From an uncultured Pseudomonadota bacterium (GTDB lineage Bacteria > Myxococcota_A > Bradymonadia > Bradymonadales > GCA-2716585): a stretch of 64,000 bases of DNA. The stretch's first letter is position 1. Each line of letters starts with the position of its first letter. The stretch covers positions 1 through 64,000 of the forward strand of contig CAKZKQ010000482.1 in assembly GCA_937123825.1 (NCBI GenBank). The letters run 5' to 3'. Positions 26,198 to 34,377 of this stretch are shown here, in pieces. Both the position numbers and the translations under genes were made by a program. Below the pieces are notes generated by a model. That model did no database searches and was not told the origin of the DNA. It saw nothing but the letters and a program-made list of their open reading frames with translations.

Positions 26198-29100
26198 CAA
26201 ACCGCTGTCCGGTAGTCTGTGGCGATCAAACTGCCATTCTCAGCCATCATAACGTATTTACTCGCCTTGTCATAGTTCCCAGAGAGCAGTTCCAGTCGGG
26301 ACAACTCCATCAACACCTCTTTACGAGCCTGGACGGCGTTGGGATCGCTTTCCAGCGCGTGCGAGCGTTGAAGCGCCAACCATGCCTCCTGACTGCGCCC
26401 ACAGCCGATCAGCACCAGCGCCAGGCGATGCCACGGGACCACCGGGGCGCTGCGCGTACCGTCAGCCAGGGCGCCGATGACGCCCAGCGCCAGCGCTTCG
26501 ATGGTTTGAGCGTCGGCGCCGTCCTGCTCCACGTCGACCAAAAGCACACCCAGGAGCCGCGCGGCGGTGCGTTCCACGGTCGCCAACGCGCTTTCTGTGC
26601 GCGCCTGATCTGCCGCCCGGCCCAGCGCCGACGTGGCGGCCTTGAGTTGTCCAAGCTGCGCGGCCACGAGCGCTCTAGCGCAGAGCAGACGCACGGCCCG
26701 AGGCTCGCTTGCGGCCTCAGGGTTCATATCGGCCAATGCCGCCGCGGCCTGAATATCGCGCCCTGCGGCGTGGTGGTCGAGGGCTTCGAGCAGTTGGAAG
26801 AGCGAGCGCTGGGCGCCCTGCGCAGCGGCCACCGCGTCATCAAAGCCCCAGTCGCCTTCGGTGAGCAGATCGAGGACCGAGGCGAGCTGCACGGCGTGGT
26901 CTGAGGCGTTGGGCTGGCGAGCCTGCTCGAAGAGTTCGGTGATGTCGTCCCGGTATTCGACGTCGGCGTCGAGTTGTCCGGTGGCGTGTCCGCCCAGACG
27001 TCGCAAGATGGCGACCCGAAGGCGCGCTTCGAGGGCCTCTCTGGGGGAGACGTGTTGGGTCAGGAGGTTGTCGAGGCGCGCCAGCGCCATGAGGGCGGCG
27101 CGTTGGCGCTGGGCGTGTTGGGACGGGTTGCCCTGGGTGTCGGGCAGCGGCAGAGAAGCACGGCGCGCGGTCAAGACGAGCGCTGCGCGCCGCTGGTCGA
27201 TGTCCAGGGCAGCCGTGTTTTCGATGGCCTCCACGGCTTGCTCCAGCGGTGCGGCGGCGGCGGCGGCCATGGTGCGGCTGTGGACCACGGTGGGGCCAAA
27301 GGCCGAGGCGTCGAGCCCTTCGAGGCGGTTCCAGGCGTCAGACCAGGCGCGGTGGCCTTCGAGCGCGGGGCCCATGGCGGCCTGGAGGCTGCCCAGGCGC
27401 GCGCTCATCAGGTCGCCAAGCTCGACGTCCAGGCGCTCGTCGTCGGCGGCCATGGTCAGGGACTCGACGGCGGTGGTGTATTGGTGGTGCAGCTCGGCGC
27501 GCCGGGCGCCGCCTTTGGCCATCTGGCGGCAGCGGGCCTCGTGCACCAGGGCGGCGGCGGCCATGGACTGCGCGGGGCCAAAGGCCCGCTCGACCATGAT
27601 CTTGTGCTTGTGGAGGCGCTGATGGTCAGCGCCCGCGTCGATCTCTGTGGCCATCTGGTTCAGTGCGCCCAGGCTGGACTGCCACCAAACGGGGCGGTTG
27701 GGAGCTTGAAGCTGACCCATTTGGCGCGCGGCCTCCGCCAGGAGGTTTTGATCCTCCATGTGATCCATGGCGGTTTGGGTCAGGCGCGCCGCAGCGAGCC
27801 CCTTGAAGCGGGCATTGGCGAGGTCGTCGTCCTTGAGCGCCATCAGATCGGTCAGCACGCGCCAGGCCTGCTCGGTGCCTTTGGGGTCGTTGTCATCGCG
27901 GGCGGTCAGGTTCAGGCGCCACATCTTCAGGCGCACGCGCCAGCGGGCCAGCGTCTGGCTGCGCAGGCCCAGCCAGACCAACATGATGAAGAGCAGCACG
28001 GCCCCCAGCGCGGTGAACTGGTGGCGGAAGAGGACGATGCCAAACTGGTAGAGGCGCGCGCTGGTGGGGTGGTGGGCGCTGGCCTTCTCAAAGAGCCGGT
28101 CGGCCTCGTCGAGCATCTCGTGCGAGCCGCGGCGGTAGTGGAAGATGTGGCGCGCTTCGGCGTAGTCGACGTCCGCGCGGGTGGTGTCGAGCAGGTCGGG
28201 GTACTTGTGTGGGGTGCGCATGGTGCGCAGCGGGCGGTCGGCGCGCTCCATCAGGTCCAGGATGTAGCGGGCCTGAGGGAAGTCCTTCTCTCGGGCGCTG
28301 CGCCGGGCCTCTTTGGCGCTGTACCACAGTGTCTGGGACAGGAGCCGCGACATGCCGGGGTTGGCGGGGTCAAGTTCGTAGAGCTTGTCCAGGCGGTCCA
28401 TGACGCTGGCCAGCGCGTAGCTGCCCTCGTCAAAGTCTTCGTAGGCCTTCCACCAACGATCCACGTCGTCAAAGGCGTTCTCCACCAGAATGTCCCGGAA
28501 GGGCTCGGGGGTCATGACCCCGTTGGCGAAGGGCTCGGCGATGGACACCGCCAGCCTGTGCCGCCCGTGCTTGAGCGCCCTCGTGGCCAGTTCGCCCATC
28601 AACGCCGGGCTGAAGCAAGACAAAAGGCCTTTGTCGTGTTCGGCAGCCTGATGCAGCGCCGCAAAGCGGTCCAACGAGAGCACCTCGGCCTCATCGCCAG
28701 ACGCTGCCGAGAGTTGCCGAGACTCCACGCTGCACGCCATGGGGGTCAGGCGGCGGCGGTCTTTGGCGACGACCTCTTTGCTCTGCTCCAGAAGACTCAA
28801 ACGCTTGTAGCCCGATGCGCGGGCGGCGTGGATCTGGTTGTGGAGCATGGTCTCCATGATGCCTGCGGTCCAGGCCGAGCCGAGCGGCTCCACGTTGACG
28901 TTGATGGCGTCGTCGTTGCCGCATTCGCTCGTTTCTTGGTGCTCTGGCAACTGGGCTGGTTTGGGCGGGGTGTACCAGCCGGGTTGTTCCTGGGCGGCCA
29001 TGGCCATGGTGTATGCGCCGAGCTGCTCGATGGTGGCGTCTTCAACAAAGACGGCAAAGCGAGGCTGGGGCTGGCCCGATTGGAGCAGGCTGGTCTTGGC

Positions 29101-29490
29101 CCGTCGCACCGGCCCTGCGGTCATGCGCACGACCTGAACTTGTTTGGAGCGCAGGTAGATCTCGTTGTTGTGGACGCTGAGCCGCTCCAGGCCGTCGTTG
29201 GTCAGTTGGGACATTTCCAGGTCCCGGACCACCACCGTGAAGGGGTTGTTGTTGACCAGCCGGACCTCTTGAACGCGGGCGTTCGTGGGGCTCTCGATGG
29301 TGACCGAGACGTTGCTGTGCGAGGCGGTCATGTTGACTGGGTGCCACTGGGCGGCCGGAGGGGAGGCGCTGGCGGTGGCGCTTAAAGCCAGGGTCGCTGC
29401 CAGGATCGTCGCTGCCAATGCAACGCGCCGGGGCTGGATTCCGTCCAGGCGGCGCAAGCCTTCGTCCGTCGTCGGTCGTCGGGACTGCAT
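26197..29490 (-). CDS. Large membrane-anchored helical-repeat (TPR-like) protein
   Basis: A 1097-residue protein of no recognised family. A signal peptide (about 20-45) leads to a periplasmic region of about 460 residues with a beta-rich start and later helical repeats. One membrane helix lies at about 505-530. The remaining ~560 residues, presumably cytoplasmic, are Ala/Leu-rich helices with TPR-like spacing (for example A-L-V-L-I-G-C-G-R-S-Q-E-A-W-L-A-L-Q-R). AAGGAG seven bases before ATG 29490 supports the start. Translation is coupled to the downstream Clp gene by a one-base overlap. It is a candidate receptor or adaptor that brings substrates to the Clp unfoldase. Confidence 0.75.
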   Translation of the reverse strand: MQSRRPTTDEGLRRLDGIQPRRVALAATILAATLALSATASASPPAAQWHPVNMTASHSNVSVTIESPTNARVQEVRLVNNNPFTVVVRDLEMSQLTNDGLERLSVHNNEIYLRSKQVQVVRMTAGPVRRAKTSLLQSGQPQPRFAVFVEDATIEQLGAYTMAMAAQEQPGWYTPPKPAQLPEHQETSECGNDDAINVNVEPLGSAWTAGIMETMLHNQIHAARASGYKRLSLLEQSKEVVAKDRRRLTPMACSVESRQLSAASGDEAEVLSLDRFAALHQAAEHDKGLLSCFSPALMGELATRALKHGRHRLAVSIAEPFANGVMTPEPFRDILVENAFDDVDRWWKAYEDFDEGSYALASVMDRLDKLYELDPANPGMSRLLSQTLWYSAKEARRSAREKDFPQARYILDLMERADRPLRTMRTPHKYPDLLDTTRADVDYAEARHIFHYRRGSHEMLDEADRLFEKASAHHPTSARLYQFGIVLFRHQFTALGAVLLFIMLVWLGLRSQTLARWRVRLKMWRLNLTARDDNDPKGTEQAWRVLTDLMALKDDDLANARFKGLAAARLTQTAMDHMEDQNLLAEAARQMGQLQAPNRPVWWQSSLGALNQMATEIDAGADHQRLHKHKIMVERAFGPAQSMAAAALVHEARCRQMAKGGARRAELHHQYTTAVESLTMAADDERLDVELGDLMSARLGSLQAAMGPALEGHRAWSDAWNRLEGLDASAFGPTVVHSRTMAAAAAAPLEQAVEAIENTAALDIDQRRAALVLTARRASLPLPDTQGNPSQHAQRQRAALMALARLDNLLTQHVSPREALEARLRVAILRRLGGHATGQLDADVEYRDDITELFEQARQPNASDHAVQLASVLDLLTEGDWGFDDAVAAAQGAQRSLFQLLEALDHHAAGRDIQAAAALADMNPEAASEPRAVRLLCARALVAAQLGQLKAATSALGRAADQARTESALATVERTAARLLGVLLVDVEQDGADAQTIEALALGVIGALADGTRSAPVVPWHRLALVLIGCGRSQEAWLALQRSHALESDPNAVQARKEVLMELSRLELLSGNYDKASKYVMMAENGSLIATDYRTAV

Positions 29491-29759
29491 GTGTCACTCC
29501 TTGTCATGGTGGCCCCCGGTTCTGACGCACAACCCGTGCAGATGGTCCATGTCTGCGGGTCGTGCGAGCATTGCAGAGCGTGGTTCTGCAGCGCGCTTGG
29601 GATGCAACCTCCATCAGGGTAATCATCTTCCCTGGATATGGCCAGTTGCGACATGACCCCAAAGGGGCGCTTCTGCTAATGTGGTCGCGCCGTGGGCATT
29701 CTTGGGTGGCCAGGAGCGCATGAGCGCGGCGTAGACAGTGCCTGGAGTGGGGACCACAC
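29491..29759. other. Divergent intergenic region, no gene seen
   Basis: 269 bases between the large TPR-like gene (minus) and the gene at 29760 (plus). It should hold both promoters, but no convincing -35/-10 pair or repeat was found. Contains several short C-rich and CA-rich words only. Confidence 0.3.
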
Positions 29760-30611
29760 GTGGTGAATGATGCGGGCTTGAGCCGTTGGGCGCAGATTGG
29801 CTTTGATGAGGTGGCGGCGCTCTTTGATGGGGCGCACAAGGGGCTGCCGCAGTTTGTTCAGGCGCAGCTTCACCCCTGGGAGGCCCACCTGCTGCGCAGC
29901 GTGGACCTTGAGCAGGCGGCCAACGATCTCTTGGAGGTGGTGCTCCACCGTCGTCAGCAGCGTCGTCCGGCCCATCAGGCCCTCATCTTGCCCTCCGAGC
30001 GCGGCCTGTCCACCTCTTTTGAGCGCCACTGTCTGGGTCCCATGGCATTGGATGCCTACTTCGAGCGCACGTTTGGCTTTGTGGAGCAAGCGCTGGTGAC
30101 CCGGCATGGCCAGGAGGCCGCACACAAGATCATGGTCGAGGCGCGACTTGATTTTGGACCGGTGCGTCAGGAGGCGCTGCGGCGTTTGACGGTCGGTCCG
30201 GCGCTCTTGCGACCCTTTTTGAGCCCAGCGCGCTACGCCACAGCGCCCGCGCTTTGGGCGTTGGTGTGGTTGGCCAGCACAGGGGCCAGACGCCGCGCGG
30301 CGGTGCGCACGGTGCTGCGAGAGGTGGCCCCGGCCCTTGCCCAGGGCGATCGGATCCAGCGCGGGCTGGGGGCGCTGGCAGGGCGCTGGGCGCTGATGGG
30401 GGGCTTGTGTGTGTTGGGGGCTTCGGTCGCCTCGACCGCCAGTTGTCATGTGTTGGACGTGGCCGCGATGTACGCCGACATGCTCGACGGCGTGGAGGCG
30501 ATCGTCCTCTACGGATCCGAGGGCGATGACCCCGAGCACGACACCCACTACGGCCTGGGTCTTGTCGATGTGCTGACCCAGTTGGATGAGGCCAAACCGA
30601 GCACCGTTTAA
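29760..30611 (+). CDS. Unknown protein with a hydrophobic C-terminal segment
   Basis: A 283-residue product starting at GTG 29760 (a second GTG follows directly); GGAGTGGGG lies upstream. No family is recognised. The first two thirds are helical with charged and Leu-rich stretches. Residues about 160-180 and 205-235 are hydrophobic and could be one or two membrane helices, the second containing A-S-V-A-S-T-A-S-C. The tail is acidic. Coding potential is supported by the high GC at third positions and absence of overlap with any better frame. Confidence 0.6.
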   Translation: MVNDAGLSRWAQIGFDEVAALFDGAHKGLPQFVQAQLHPWEAHLLRSVDLEQAANDLLEVVLHRRQQRRPAHQALILPSERGLSTSFERHCLGPMALDAYFERTFGFVEQALVTRHGQEAAHKIMVEARLDFGPVRQEALRRLTVGPALLRPFLSPARYATAPALWALVWLASTGARRRAAVRTVLREVAPALAQGDRIQRGLGALAGRWALMGGLCVLGASVASTASCHVLDVAAMYADMLDGVEAIVLYGSEGDDPEHDTHYGLGLVDVLTQLDEAKPSTV

Positions 30612-30737
30612 AAAGAGCCTTGCGAGGACGAGAAATCGCAGTCCAGGTCGAGGAGGAGAGCGCAGACGAACCGGGGGTTCGTCGAGCATCGACGACGAAG
30701 AGATGGGCTGTGAGAGCCGTCAGCGCTGGCTCGTTTT
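30611..30737. ncRNA. Structured non-coding element, possible RNA or repeat
   Basis: Downstream of the 29760 gene. GACGAACC (30665-30672) pairs with GGTTCGTC (30676-30683). The competing stem TTCGTCG (30678-30684) with CGACGAA (30693-30699) overlaps it, so two mutually exclusive hairpins exist. The ends AAAAGAGCC (30611-30619) and GGCTCGTTTT (30728-30737) are nearly complementary and would close the whole element. It could be a structured RNA, a terminator/attenuator region or a dispersed repeat. Confidence 0.35.
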
Positions 30738-30864
30738 GAGCGGTGCTCGGTTTAGACCATAACCTGTCATTTCTTTGGAAGGGCGCGGGCTGTTACGATG
30801 TTCAATGGAAAGGGACACCGCGCCACAGTGGTCAGATGTCCTAAGCAGTCCGGGAGCCACAACG

Positions 30865-31635
30865 ATGAAAAACCGCGCCACCCGATTCCTCGCCGAACAC
30901 CTGCGCCCCGCCTCCGTCCGTGGCGGCGACGTGGCCGACTCGATCAAGAACGCGCTGGGCAAAGCCAGACGCGCCGCCGCGGCCCAAAAAGACGCCGCCA
31001 ATCGCACCGGGACATGGATTGAGGCCTTGCCCTCCAAGGCGCGCAAGTGGCCTCTGGCCGACCCAAGCCCCGGCACACCGCCCGAGCTGCCCAACCCCGC
31101 CGAGGTCCTGGCCCAGGCCCGCAAGAAGGCCTCTCAGGTGGGGGCGATCACCGCTGGCGTGGCCACCTGGAGAGAGTCCGCCGACCTTTACCGCCGTTAT
31201 CAGAGCGGCGAGTCGCTGACGTTGGGGACGCTCTGGGACTCGACACGGCGAGTGGGCAAGAGCGCCGCCGCCGCCAGTCAAGCCGCCAGCCGCCGCCATA
31301 TGGTGACCGTGGGCCTGAACTCCGTGGCCAAGGTCGTGGCCTGGCAAACGGCCCGTCGTGCTGGGGACAACGCCCTCTGGAAGGTCATCCACAACACCTC
31401 CAAGAAGCTCTCGGGCCGCGCCGGGTTGGTGTTGATGGCGGTGGACGTCTACAAGACCATGCAGTCTGACCTTGACCGCTACCGCGACGGCCAATTGAGC
31501 CAGGACGAGTTCTACCGCAACTGCGCCCTGACTGGCGTGGGCGTGGCGGCGCCGCTGGTCGGCTCGACCGCTGGACCCGTGGGCACCACCGTGGGCATCG
31601 CAGTGGCCGTCAGCGCCGGTATGATGCGCAAATAA
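30865..31635 (+). CDS. Unknown protein with glycine-rich C-terminal hydrophobic segment
   Basis: Start at ATG 30865 with GGGAG upstream; longer in-frame starts lack a ribosome site. A 256-residue protein. The first 100 residues are basic and Ala-rich, the middle is helical with many Arg/Lys. The last 40 form a Gly/Ala/Val-rich hydrophobic stretch (G-V-G-V-A-A-P-L-V-G-S-T-A-G-P-V-G) of glycine-zipper character. No signal peptide and no family recognised. It might associate with membranes through its C-terminus. Confidence 0.6.
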   Translation: MKNRATRFLAEHLRPASVRGGDVADSIKNALGKARRAAAAQKDAANRTGTWIEALPSKARKWPLADPSPGTPPELPNPAEVLAQARKKASQVGAITAGVATWRESADLYRRYQSGESLTLGTLWDSTRRVGKSAAAASQAASRRHMVTVGLNSVAKVVAWQTARRAGDNALWKVIHNTSKKLSGRAGLVLMAVDVYKTMQSDLDRYRDGQLSQDEFYRNCALTGVGVAAPLVGSTAGPVGTTVGIAVAVSAGMMRK

Positions 31636-31846
31636 CCCCCAGCGCGATGTTTGACTTGCCATAAACGCCTTGGCCTGCGTGCTTTGGAGTGCGCGGGGCA
31701 GAAAGATACACACCACCGCTCGAATCCGGTATGGTGCTGGTTGCTGCAGCTTTCAGGGACTGCGACGCACTGGTATTGGACTCTGGATCAGAGTGCGCTC
31801 AATGGCGCGCTTTGAGTTCAAGGGTCTCGGTCAAGGATCACCATCC

Positions 31847-33115
31847 GTGAGCACACCCATTCATCACCTGCATCTGGCGCGTCTGTGCCGCCTTGTTTTG
31901 TCGCTGGCGCTGGCGTTGAGCCTCCTGTCCACCGTCGCGCCGGTGGGCGCACAGCCCCAGACCGATCGGGTCAAGGCCCAGGAGATCTTCAAGCGAGGTC
32001 AGGGGTTCTTTGTGGAGGGCCGCTACAACGAGGCCGCCGTGGAGTTCCTCAACGCCTTTCAGCTCGATCCCCACCCGGCCATCATGTACAACGTCGCCCG
32101 CGCCCACGAAGAGATGGGCAAGCTGGTCAAGGCGCTGCAATATTACCGCGTGGCGCTGAGCCTCAAGCCCTCCAAGGCCGTCAAGGAGGAGCTGGAGCGC
32201 AAGATCGCCGAGTTGGAGTTGACCCTGCGCGCTGACGGTGTGGATGTCCTCAACCTCGACAGCGCCAACTGGGTGCCCAAAGGCAAAATCTCCATCCAAA
32301 CCAGCCCCCCCGGCGCCGAGATCACCATCAACGGCCAGTCCGCCGGTCGCTCGCCCATCGATGAGCGTGTTTTGCCCCAGGGCGAGTACCGGATTCGGAT
32401 CTCCAAGCCCGGTTTTCAGCCAGAGGAGCGCGTGTTGGAGGTTGTGGGTGGCAAGACCTACATCATCAAACCCGAACTCTTCCCCGGTGACGAGAGTGGG
32501 CCAGTGCGCCGCGCCGACATGGGCATGGTCGATGTGGTCGTCGATCGCCGCAACCTCATGGTCTTTATTGATGGAGAGCCCGTGGCCAGCACGCCCGTGG
32601 GGCGAATCGAGGTCACCCCTGGCAGGCACACGGTGTCGGTCGAAGGCGATGGTTTTCCCACCTACGAGGAGACCTTTGAGGTGGCCGCCGGGCAAGTGGC
32701 CCGCGTGGTGGCGCGCCGTCCCCAGATCATCATCAAAAAGGAAGAGCCCGGTGTTTTGCTGACCCGCGAGCAGTGGGGTTGGGTGACGGTGGGGACAGGC
32801 GGCGTGGTCATGGGCGTGGGTGCCATCTTTGGCGCGGTGGCGCTGGGCAACGCCAGCGATTACGAAAGCCAGCGCTCGGCCCCCAACCGCGCCGATCTGC
32901 GCGACAGCGCCATCACCAACGGGGTCCTGGCCGATGTGTCTTATGGTGTCGGGGCGGCGCTGATCGTGACCGGCGCGCTGATCATCGCGCTGGACACCGA
33001 GACGCCGCTTGAAGAAGAAGAGCAGCGCCCGGCCTATATGGACGATCTGGTCTGGCACATCTCTCCGCAGATCCTACCCGGCGGTGCAGGCGTCAGCGCC
33101 GACGTGTCGTGGTGA
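31847..33115 (+). CDS. TPR and PEGA domain protein, probably secreted or membrane-anchored
   Basis: Start at GTG 31847, chosen because it places a clean signal peptide at the N-terminus and has AAGGA nine bases upstream; ATG 31802 is the alternative. The 422-residue protein has a leader, then TPR-type helices (about 45-120: R-Y-N-E-A-A-V-E-F-L-N-A-F-Q-L). Two PEGA domains follow (I-Q-T-S-P-P-G-A-E-I-T-I-N-G and M-V-F-I-D-G-E-P-V-A-S-T-P-V-G). Near the C-terminus come two hydrophobic helices and an acidic tail. PEGA/TPR proteins are abundant in Myxococcota envelopes. It is ten bases before the next gene, so the two form an operon. Confidence 0.85.
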   Translation: MSTPIHHLHLARLCRLVLSLALALSLLSTVAPVGAQPQTDRVKAQEIFKRGQGFFVEGRYNEAAVEFLNAFQLDPHPAIMYNVARAHEEMGKLVKALQYYRVALSLKPSKAVKEELERKIAELELTLRADGVDVLNLDSANWVPKGKISIQTSPPGAEITINGQSAGRSPIDERVLPQGEYRIRISKPGFQPEERVLEVVGGKTYIIKPELFPGDESGPVRRADMGMVDVVVDRRNLMVFIDGEPVASTPVGRIEVTPGRHTVSVEGDGFPTYEETFEVAAGQVARVVARRPQIIIKKEEPGVLLTREQWGWVTVGTGGVVMGVGAIFGAVALGNASDYESQRSAPNRADLRDSAITNGVLADVSYGVGAALIVTGALIIALDTETPLEEEEQRPAYMDDLVWHISPQILPGGAGVSADVSW

Positions 33116-33125
33116 GGAGGGGCGC

Positions 33126-33674
33126 ATGTGGATCATCCGTTTGACCATGCTCACCACCGTCCTGGCCTTTGTCAGCACGGTGGGTCTGGCGATCGCCTTT
33201 GCGCTGGCCTACAAAGGGATCGCGCTGCGGCCGTTTATGATGTCCTACGGCGGGTATTTCTTTCCGGTGCCCTTTGTCCTGACGGTGATCACCTACCTGC
33301 TGCGCCACAGCGCGGGGCTGATGCTCTTGCGTCGGGGCAAGCTCAAAGAGGCGCTGGTCTATTGTCAGCCCAGGGTGGACACCACCTGGACCGTTGGGCG
33401 CAATGAGGCGGCCCTCAACCGCTACGTCTGTGCAGAGGTCCACCGGCTTGAGGACAAGCCCAAAGAGGCGTTGGCGTTGCTTGAGGCCAAACACACCGCG
33501 CCGTGGCGCCTGGACGTCAAGCAGTTGCTCTACGTGGCCCGCGCGCAGGCGTTTTTGGCGTTGGGGCGTCCGACCGAGGCCCAGGCGATCGCCGAGGTCC
33601 TCTCGCAGCAGCGCCCCACCAGCGGCTCCAAAGAGGCGCGCGCAGCGCTCACCGCTGCTTTGGGCCAAACTTGA
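33126..33674 (+). CDS. Small membrane protein with TPR-like repeats
   Basis: Start at ATG 33126 with a strong GAGGAGG site at 33113-33119, which overlaps the previous stop region. The 182-residue protein has two N-terminal membrane helices (about 5-28 and 42-65). A cytoplasmic helical domain with TPR-like units follows (R-G-K-L-K-E-A-L-V-Y-C, K-P-K-E-A-L-A-L-L-E-A and A-R-A-Q-A-F-L-A-L-G-R-P-T-E-A-Q-A). Likely a partner of the co-transcribed PEGA protein. Precise role unknown. Confidence 0.75.
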   Translation: MWIIRLTMLTTVLAFVSTVGLAIAFALAYKGIALRPFMMSYGGYFFPVPFVLTVITYLLRHSAGLMLLRRGKLKEALVYCQPRVDTTWTVGRNEAALNRYVCAEVHRLEDKPKEALALLEAKHTAPWRLDVKQLLYVARAQAFLALGRPTEAQAIAEVLSQQRPTSGSKEARAALTAALGQT

Positions 33675-33722
33675 GCGCTTGTTTCGGATCCTCAGACCAA
33701 CACAGAGAAGAAAGGCTTGGCG

Positions 33723-34187
33723 TCAGTTTTGGTTTAGGGCGCTGATGCCCAGGCCCAGCTTGCGCGTCAGTCGCCCCAGTATTTGTTGCTCTTCGGGGTT
33801 CAATACGCTCAACAGGTGCGTGAGGTGGGCGGCGTGATCCGGGAAGACCTGGGTGATTTTGTTTTTGCCTGGGTCGGTGAGGTGGACTTCGATCTGGCGC
33901 CGGTCTTGTTGTGATCGCTTGCGCTCGACGAAGCCAGCCTTTTCCAGGTTGTCCACCACCAACGTCATGTTGCCGCCGGACTTGAGGATCTTCTGGCCGA
34001 TCTCTTTGAGGCACATCGGACCGAGGTGATAGAGCGCCTCCATGGCGGCAAACTGGCTCATGGTCAGGCCGTGGGCGATGATCTGGGCGTTGGCCTGGCT
34101 TTGCAGCGTCTCGGTGGCCCTCAGGAGCTTGATGTAGGTGTCCAGCGCCGTGCGTTCGACGTCGCTGCCTTGATGTTTTGTCCCCAT
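33723..34187 (-). CDS. MarR-family transcriptional regulator
   Basis: A 154-residue winged-helix regulator. The MarR fold is visible: helix L-T-M-S-Q-F-A-A-M-E-A-L-Y-H-L, then L-K-E-I-G-Q-K-I-L-K-S-G-G-N-M-T as recognition helices, and wing D-R-R-Q-I-E-V-H-L-T-D-P-G-K. It probably binds DNA as a dimer and responds to a small ligand. It is divergent from the flagellar operon, with 190 bases between, so it might regulate itself or fliF, but nothing proves that. Confidence 0.9.
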   Translation of the reverse strand: MGTKHQGSDVERTALDTYIKLLRATETLQSQANAQIIAHGLTMSQFAAMEALYHLGPMCLKEIGQKILKSGGNMTLVVDNLEKAGFVERKRSQQDRRQIEVHLTDPGKNKITQVFPDHAAHLTHLLSVLNPEEQQILGRLTRKLGLGISALNQN

Positions 34188-34377
34188 AAGTACCTGTCTT
34201 CAGTCACCTTCAGCACACACCGAACCACGTTCGCGCACACCCTAGAAGACTAAGGGCCCGCTGGCAAACCCGACGGTGGTGTGTGTGCCTGTGAAAGATC
34301 TTTCAAGCTCTTGGTCCAGGGCGCCGATGGGTTCACTGAAACGCAGATTGAACCCTTTCTCAAAGGCGAGACGGCCC
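34188..34377. promoter_or_regulatory. marR-fliF intergenic region with a 14-bp palindrome
   Basis: The 190 bases between the divergent marR-type gene and fliF hold a perfect palindrome TGAAAGATCTTTCA at 34292-34305. A symmetric site of this length between a MarR-family regulator and a large operon is a reasonable candidate operator. A GTGGTGTGTGTGCC run is just before it. No sigma-28 or sigma-54 promoter sequence is clear. Confidence 0.45.

Noticed and set aside
26974-29385. 803-codon plus-strand ORF
   Set aside because: Shadow of the minus-strand TPR-like gene, which has a signal peptide, a ribosome site and a plausible product.
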